Shown here piece by piece: positions 59,578-64,000 of a stretch of DNA of 64,000 nucleotides (positions within the stretch are counted from its first letter, which is position 1; every line of letters starts with the position of its first letter). Under the pieces are notes generated by a model. It had not been told where the DNA came from and searched no databases. It saw only the letters and a program-made list of their open reading frames with translations. Source of the DNA: Hypoxylon rubiginosum. Taxonomy: Eukaryota > Ascomycota > Sordariomycetes > Xylariales > Hypoxylaceae. The position numbers and the translations under genes were made by a program. The stretch covers positions 1,426,001 through 1,490,000 of the forward strand of contig CADCXA010000029.1 of assembly GCA_902806565.1 (NCBI GenBank), read 5' to 3'.

Positions 59578-61154
59578 ATGCCTAAAGTCTCCGTAACAAC
59601 TACTCTTCCCATACTGGTGGCTTTCCTCCCTTCCCCTTGCGTAAATATGGCTTGTACAGCCTTCCTCTCGTCTTTGATACCCAAGCTATCGCCGGAGTCA
59701 AGGATCTCGAGAGATACGAAGTCCCCTGATTTTCAATCATCCATGAGACGCTGGTCAAACTATAAGCTCAAGGTACCGTTTGCTATCGTTCAGCCCGCGA
59801 ACGAGAACGACGTTGTGCATACTGTTCGGGAGGCTATATCAGCTTCTGTCCCTTTCGTTCCAGCCTCAGGTGGGCACAGTCAATGGTCGTCTATTGGCCA
59901 GAACGGAATCATTATCGATCTGAGCCGGTATAAGGGCGTTACTGTGGATCCAGCCAACAATCTCGCTACAGTCCGAGGCGGCACGCGGATGAAGGAATTC
60001 CAGGCTGCACTACACCCTCATAAGCAGTTCGCAGGTACGGAATATACGAACGGAACCCCCATTCTCCCCCATCTTAGCATATACTTACATATATATCAGC
60101 TGTTGGAAATGGGAACACTGTCGGCGTCATTCCCTATTACCTCGGTGGTGGTATCAGCACTTACACCCCATTTGTGGGCTATGGTAGCGAAAATATTGTT
60201 GCCGCCAAGCTCGTAAACTCGAACGGTGAGCTAGTAGAGGTCTCAGAAAAACAAGATCCAGAGCTTTTCTGGGGACTCTGCGGTGCTGGCCAGTTTTTGG
60301 GCCTAGTCACGGAGCTCACTATCAAGACAAAGCCGTACTCGTTACTCGGAAACGAAGACGAACAGCGAATATGTGGCACGTACATCTTTACCATGCAGAG
60401 CTTCGATGCTATCTATGTCGCTTTAGAAGCTATCATGGAGAGCACGGAGTATTTATCAACGGGCCATATCATGATCGTCCAGGCGCCTCCAGACTTGAAG
60501 GAGTAAGTGCTTTTGGTTGCGCCTCAAGCCTTCTGCTCCGCCACCGAAGCTTCCAAACTCTTCCAGCCACTCGTCGACGTCGGGCCGCTCCAGCAAATGT
60601 CAATTCCGTCTACATTTGATAAGCACAGCGACCATCTGGATTGGGTCTGTGCCGAAGGTGACTTCAAACGATTCAACCAGGCGGGCTTAGCTAGCTGGAG
60701 TACTCGGAACTTTAAGCGTCTCGCAGAGCTTCATTCCGAGTTAGTTGAGAACTGCCCCGACGCAGCGCGCTCAGGGTACACGGTTGAATGGCATACTCCA
60801 TGCCGGGCTACGAGAGAGCTGAAAACTTCCTTTAGCAATGAGAACGTGGAATACTGGCTGTAAGTCGATACGGAATTTCATCCTGTTGGAAACCGGGCTT
60901 TTCTAACCGTTGCTAGTAATATTTTGAGTTGGTATACAGATTCGGCCAACCACGAGTTCGTTGATATGATAGATTATAAGGCACAAGCAGCCATGCGTGA
61001 GGGCACAGAAGAGGAGGCGTTTGTTTCCTATACCAATACCACTCGTGAAGATCCCATAGAGTACCGTTACAAAGGCATTGGCACAGTGGATAGACTTAGG
61101 TCGCCGAAGAGGCGAGTGGACCCTACCGGCATCTTCACAAGAGAGCTCTTGTAG
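59578..61154 (+). pseudogene. FAD-linked oxidase (BBE / 6-hydroxynicotine-oxidase-like) with in-frame stop
   Basis: Exons 59578-60034, 60100-60859, 60917-61154; 485 codons in one frame except a TAA at 60504-60506. The family oxidises diverse small molecules with a covalently bound FAD and is often secreted or part of metabolite pathways. Visible: PASGGHS with the flavin-linking His in the PP-loop; LATVRGGTRMKEFQ; NTVGVIPYYLGGG, with Asn where bicovalent members have Cys; ELFWGLCGAG; and the C-terminal BBE segment RLRSPKRRVDPTGIFT. After the TAA the reading continues immediately with VLLVAPQAFCSATEASKLFQ in the same frame, and coding quality is unchanged, so the stop looks like a recent nonsense change. 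A GTAAGT overlaps it, but no acceptor restores the frame. If translated as read, the product would end at about 287 aa without the C-terminal half. Start could also be the ATG at 59647. Confidence 0.7.
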
Positions 61155-61184
61155 GTTACACCGGGGGTAGCAGAGAAACAACGT

Positions 61185-61406
61185 GTGGGCGTCAGCATTG
61201 AGGGACAGACGGCCATTGTGACGTGGTCGAACATAAGTCTCGGGTTTGTAGTAGTAAAACAACTGGCGAGCTATGGACTTTCCCGCCTCATCCTCGCTGT
61301 ACCGGATATATCAAAGGGCGAAGTAGCTGAGGCTCATATTTCGCGCGAGAATCCCAAGTGCCAGGTCGAAGTTGGCAATTGGACCAAGACTCACGGGACA
61401 GCATGA
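61185..61406 (+). pseudogene. Short-chain dehydrogenase/reductase remnant
   Basis: About 70 residues resemble the N-terminus of an SDR (NADP-binding Rossmann fold): GQTAIVTWSNISLG where the family has TGxxxGLG, then QLASYGLSRLILAVPDISKG and ENPKCQVEV. There is no ATG, the TGxxxGxG glycine is replaced by Trp, and the frame closes with TGA at 61404-61406; no further SDR parts (catalytic YxxxK) are visible downstream. It starts 31 bp after the oxidase stop codon. Confidence 0.6.
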
Positions 61407-61731
61407 TCGCATTGTATGTTGTCCTGCGAAGCGAAGGTCAGCCTTAGAAAAAAGAAGTTGCCCAAAGTGATACAGCAACAGAACAGAGCGTAATATGGAA
61501 TGAGATATCATACTTGGCGCCAAAGTTCTATATATGGTTTAACGACTAGTCCATACAATTTCTGTCCCCACATTCAACATGATATATGGATGAGTTGTAA
61601 ATAAATTTCACGTAGGATGTGACTTCGGGATTGAACCCACCAGACTGTGCTACTACGAACTCAGGGGTTCAGGGGCTCAGGGGCTCGGCTAATAAATGAT
61701 CCGATCCGACTATCCCCTTACCTACGAGGTA

Positions 61732-61752
61732 CCTAGGTACCTTAGGTACCTA
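61732..61752 (+). repeat. 21-bp inverted repeat, left arm
   Basis: CCTAGGTACCTTAGGTACCT followed by A; each arm is itself nearly palindromic. The partner lies at 61884-61904. Confidence 0.85.
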
Positions 61753-61883
61753 AAGGGGCATCGTCGTCGCCAGGCGTCTCGACTCTTTTACATAACAACT
61801 AAGCTCCTTTTGAGGACTTGCATCTGCTTTTGGTAAATGACATTCTCAGTAAGTCTAAGCAGATGCGCATAAAATGTATACCC

Positions 61884-61904
61884 TAGGTACCTAAGGTACC
61901 TAGG
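61884..61904 (-). repeat. 21-bp inverted repeat, right arm
   Basis: Exact reverse complement of 61732-61752; the arms flank about 131 bp. Confidence 0.85.
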
Positions 61905-62756
61905 CTTTCGGTCATGGGCCAACATCGATGGATTGCGCACGTAAGTCCAAATCTATAATATTTCTACCTAGTTATCAGTCATATTTGTTGGTCATGCAAT
62001 CCTGTCTATGGGGGTGATTAATGTAAGATGCTAAATATTAAGACAACCTTCTCTACACAGCTGACTATACACGTCGTTATCTTGGTTTAAATTTTCACAT
62101 AAATTCATTTAGTTACGTAAGATTAGAGACAAGATATGGAGAGGCCTATAGAAGTTTTGGAACGCTAGAATGAGCTGTCTCTATCGTGTTTAGATGAAAC
62201 GTTCATCCTATCCAGCAGGACCGAGCCAACTCAAAAATGGGACGAGGAGGTCCTTCAGTAGAATTGAGAGGATATTAAAGGAGAGGGATCGAGAAGATGC
62301 CATCACCATTCTCGCGAATTCTTAGTTGTGACTGAGCACATTAATAATAATATATATGGACCTGGTTTGATTGACTAGATCAAGACGCACTGAAGGTTAT
62401 CAGGGAATGCTCTGACCTGAGCGGGAACTGGGAGGTGGCGACTAGCTGGAACCATGGCGAGGGCGTCGCAATAAGGGGTTACCTACAAGGTCCTCTGCCG
62501 AACCTTTATCCAAGACGAATTATATTGGACATGAATGCAATTGGTCGCGTAAATGAAATTTATCCTAATGCGGTATTCGCTGCAAGTGCCGTGCGGAGGC
62601 GCAAGGTCCCAACCCAAGTCGATTGATTGAGCCGCCATGGAAAATGTGGGCTATATATATCATGGAAAATCCCCAGTTCCAGAATTGTTCGAGAGGGTCC
62701 CTTGATACCTCATGTTCAACACCAGCTCTATCTTAAGATAAGGTAGCTGATTCAAC

Positions 62757-64000
62757 ATGTGGGCCAGTGCTCTCCTGCTGCCCTCGCTCCTTGCCGGAGC
62801 CCAGGCGATAGAAGTGTAGGTTCCCTACTTGCTCTCTGATTTGCCTTGTTTGGCTTTGCTAAAAGATTTCGTCTAGAATTCGCAATCCTTTCTACCCACT
62901 CGATGTCGTCGACAAGCTCGAAGAGGCTACCATGCCTAAGGTAGAGGAGTTCGTGGCGAAGAAGATTGCTGCGAAGGCAAACAACAACTGTACGCTGGAA
63001 AATGCGGCCGTACGAAGAGAGTGGTAGGTCTCTAATTTCTGTAACGCTCATGCAAGCTTCTTACTACGCTAACACAGTCAACAGGAGCGACATGAGTGAG
63101 GAGCTGAGACAAGAATATGTCGCCTCCATAAAGTGCTTGATGAAGCTGCCTCCCAAGTCCGACCCGGAGAGGTTCCCAGGAGCCCTGAGTCGATTTGATG
63201 ATTTCGTCGCGTATCATATGACACACGCCATGCAGCTTCATGACAACCAGCACCTGTTTGGCGCACACAAGTACTTTGTCTACCTGTTCGAGAAGGCCCT
63301 TCGCGAGGAGTGTGGGTACACCGGCTACCAGCCTGTACGTCAACCCCTGAGCACCAAATTGCTCCGGTCTTATCACTGACAGCGACATAGTACATGAACT
63401 ACGACCGATACTCCGAGGACCCAATCAACTCCCCCTTACTCAATGGAAATGCGTCTAGTCTTGGAGGCAACGGTGTGTTGGAACCCTCGTACAAGGGTGT
63501 TCCGCAGTATGGACGCACTCCCAACATCATCGCATCGGGCGGTGGCGGCGGTTGCGTCACAGAGGGTCCCTTCTCAGAGTATGTCACCTGTTTACCTGAT
63601 ACTATCTTAGTATTTTTTAATTTCGTCTTCTGACACGTCAATAGCATGATTGTCAGCCTCGGGCCCACCTCGATGTCAACGGCCACCAATGTTACCAAGA
63701 ACCCAAGAGCCGACGGCACGGGCTCGAACCCGCGCTGCTTACGCCGAGACGTGAACCGAAACGCTGCTATGGGCGCCAAGGCAGACCGCGCTTTCGACCT
63801 GATCAGCAACAGCGACAACATTGATGACTTTTACAACCGGTTGCTCGGGACTCCGCCGCCCAAGGACGACCCCTACCCATGGGGAGTAAGTTTTCCATTC
63901 TGATACCAGCCAGAGACAGTGAATGACTTAAGCTAACCACTTCAAATTAGATCCACACGGCAGGCCACTACGTCGCCGCCGTCGACCCGGGTGGAGACCC
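62757..64000 (+). CDS. Tyrosinase (secreted), 5' part; runs off the window
   Basis: Exons 62757-62815, 62877-63023, 63085-63334, 63391-63578, 63645-63895, 63951->64000. Type-3 dicopper enzyme oxidising phenols to quinones (melanin-type or related oxidation). MWASALLLPSLLAGAQA is a signal peptide, suggesting secretion. Copper A region: RFDDFVAYHMTHAMQLH, then GAHKYFVYLFEKALREECGY, with the His and Phe/Glu spacing of the family. Then GYTGYQPYMNYDRYSED (family: YWNW), GGGCVTEGPFS, NPRADGTGSNPRCLRRDVN and PWGIHTAGHY, the beginning of the copper B site. Several usual aromatic residues differ (AHKY for WHRY, MNY for WNW), so substrate range may differ. Exon joins keep the frame and match family break points. 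Confidence 0.88.

Larger units (their letters stand above)
61407..62756. other. Intergenic region upstream of the tyrosinase
   Basis: About 1.35 kb with no gene. It contains a degenerate tandem (CAGGGGTT/CTCAGGGGCTC) at about 61661-61688, inverted 21-bp repeats at 61732-61752 and 61884-61904, and a B-box-like GGTTCAATCCC near 61629-61639 (minus). The end is the promoter of the tyrosinase. Confidence 0.6.

Noticed and set aside
61615..61660. Possible tRNA 3' half on the minus strand
   Set aside because: Only a B-box-like sequence; stems do not pair and no 5' half is visible.

Overview
The window looks like nuclear DNA of a filamentous ascomycete (Pezizomycotina). The evidence is short GT-AG introns of about 45-110 bp, often with CTAAC-like branch sites, typical fungal families (PDR-type ABC transporter, Clr5-domain protein, yeast-type amino-acid permease, tyrosinase), and a 6.7 kb almost pure A+T block that looks saturated by repeat-induced point mutation (RIP). 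No virus, plasmid, rRNA, CRISPR array or convincing complete tRNA was seen. Species cannot be named from this window.

Layout. 0-11 kb is gene-rich: the 3' end of an amino-acid permease, a modular secreted protein, an intronless MmgE/PrpD-family enzyme, a doubtful small ORF, a Clr5-domain protein (minus strand) and the DNA primase large subunit PRI2. 11-23.3 kb is nearly gene-free; its one credible gene is a small zinc-ribbon protein at 17.1 kb, and it holds microsatellites and a tRNA-like element at 15.4-15.7 kb. 23.3-28.2 kb is a full-length PDR-type multidrug ABC transporter (minus). 28.2-41.5 kb is sparse: a possible small secreted protein, a signal-peptide/Ig-like/Ser-Thr/transmembrane protein and a six-exon Baeyer-Villiger-type flavin monooxygenase. 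41.56-48.23 kb is the A+T block. 48.4-57.5 kb is a housekeeping/signalling group: a Ser/Thr kinase, decapping subunit DCP1, and an OCRL-type inositol polyphosphate 5-phosphatase divergent from DCP1. 58.3-64 kb is accessory: a single-module secreted protein, a BBE-like FAD oxidase interrupted by an in-frame stop, a short-chain dehydrogenase remnant, and a tyrosinase that runs off the end.

How the genes relate. Core genes (PRI2, DCP1, 5-phosphatase, kinase) alternate with accessory genes for secretion, oxidation and transport. The decayed oxidase and dehydrogenase remnant next to the tyrosinase may be the rest of a small secondary-metabolism locus; this is inference.

Most unusual features. The secreted protein at 1.7-3.7 kb is built of repeated modules separated by phase-2 introns, and a one-module relative lies at 58.3 kb. 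A pol III-like tRNA-derived locus at 15.4-15.7 kb has perfectly complementary 12-nt ends. The A+T block and the stop codon in the FAD oxidase both fit RIP-type mutation. Multi-exon gene models were built by eye from splice sites and reading-frame continuity, so exon edges are predictions.
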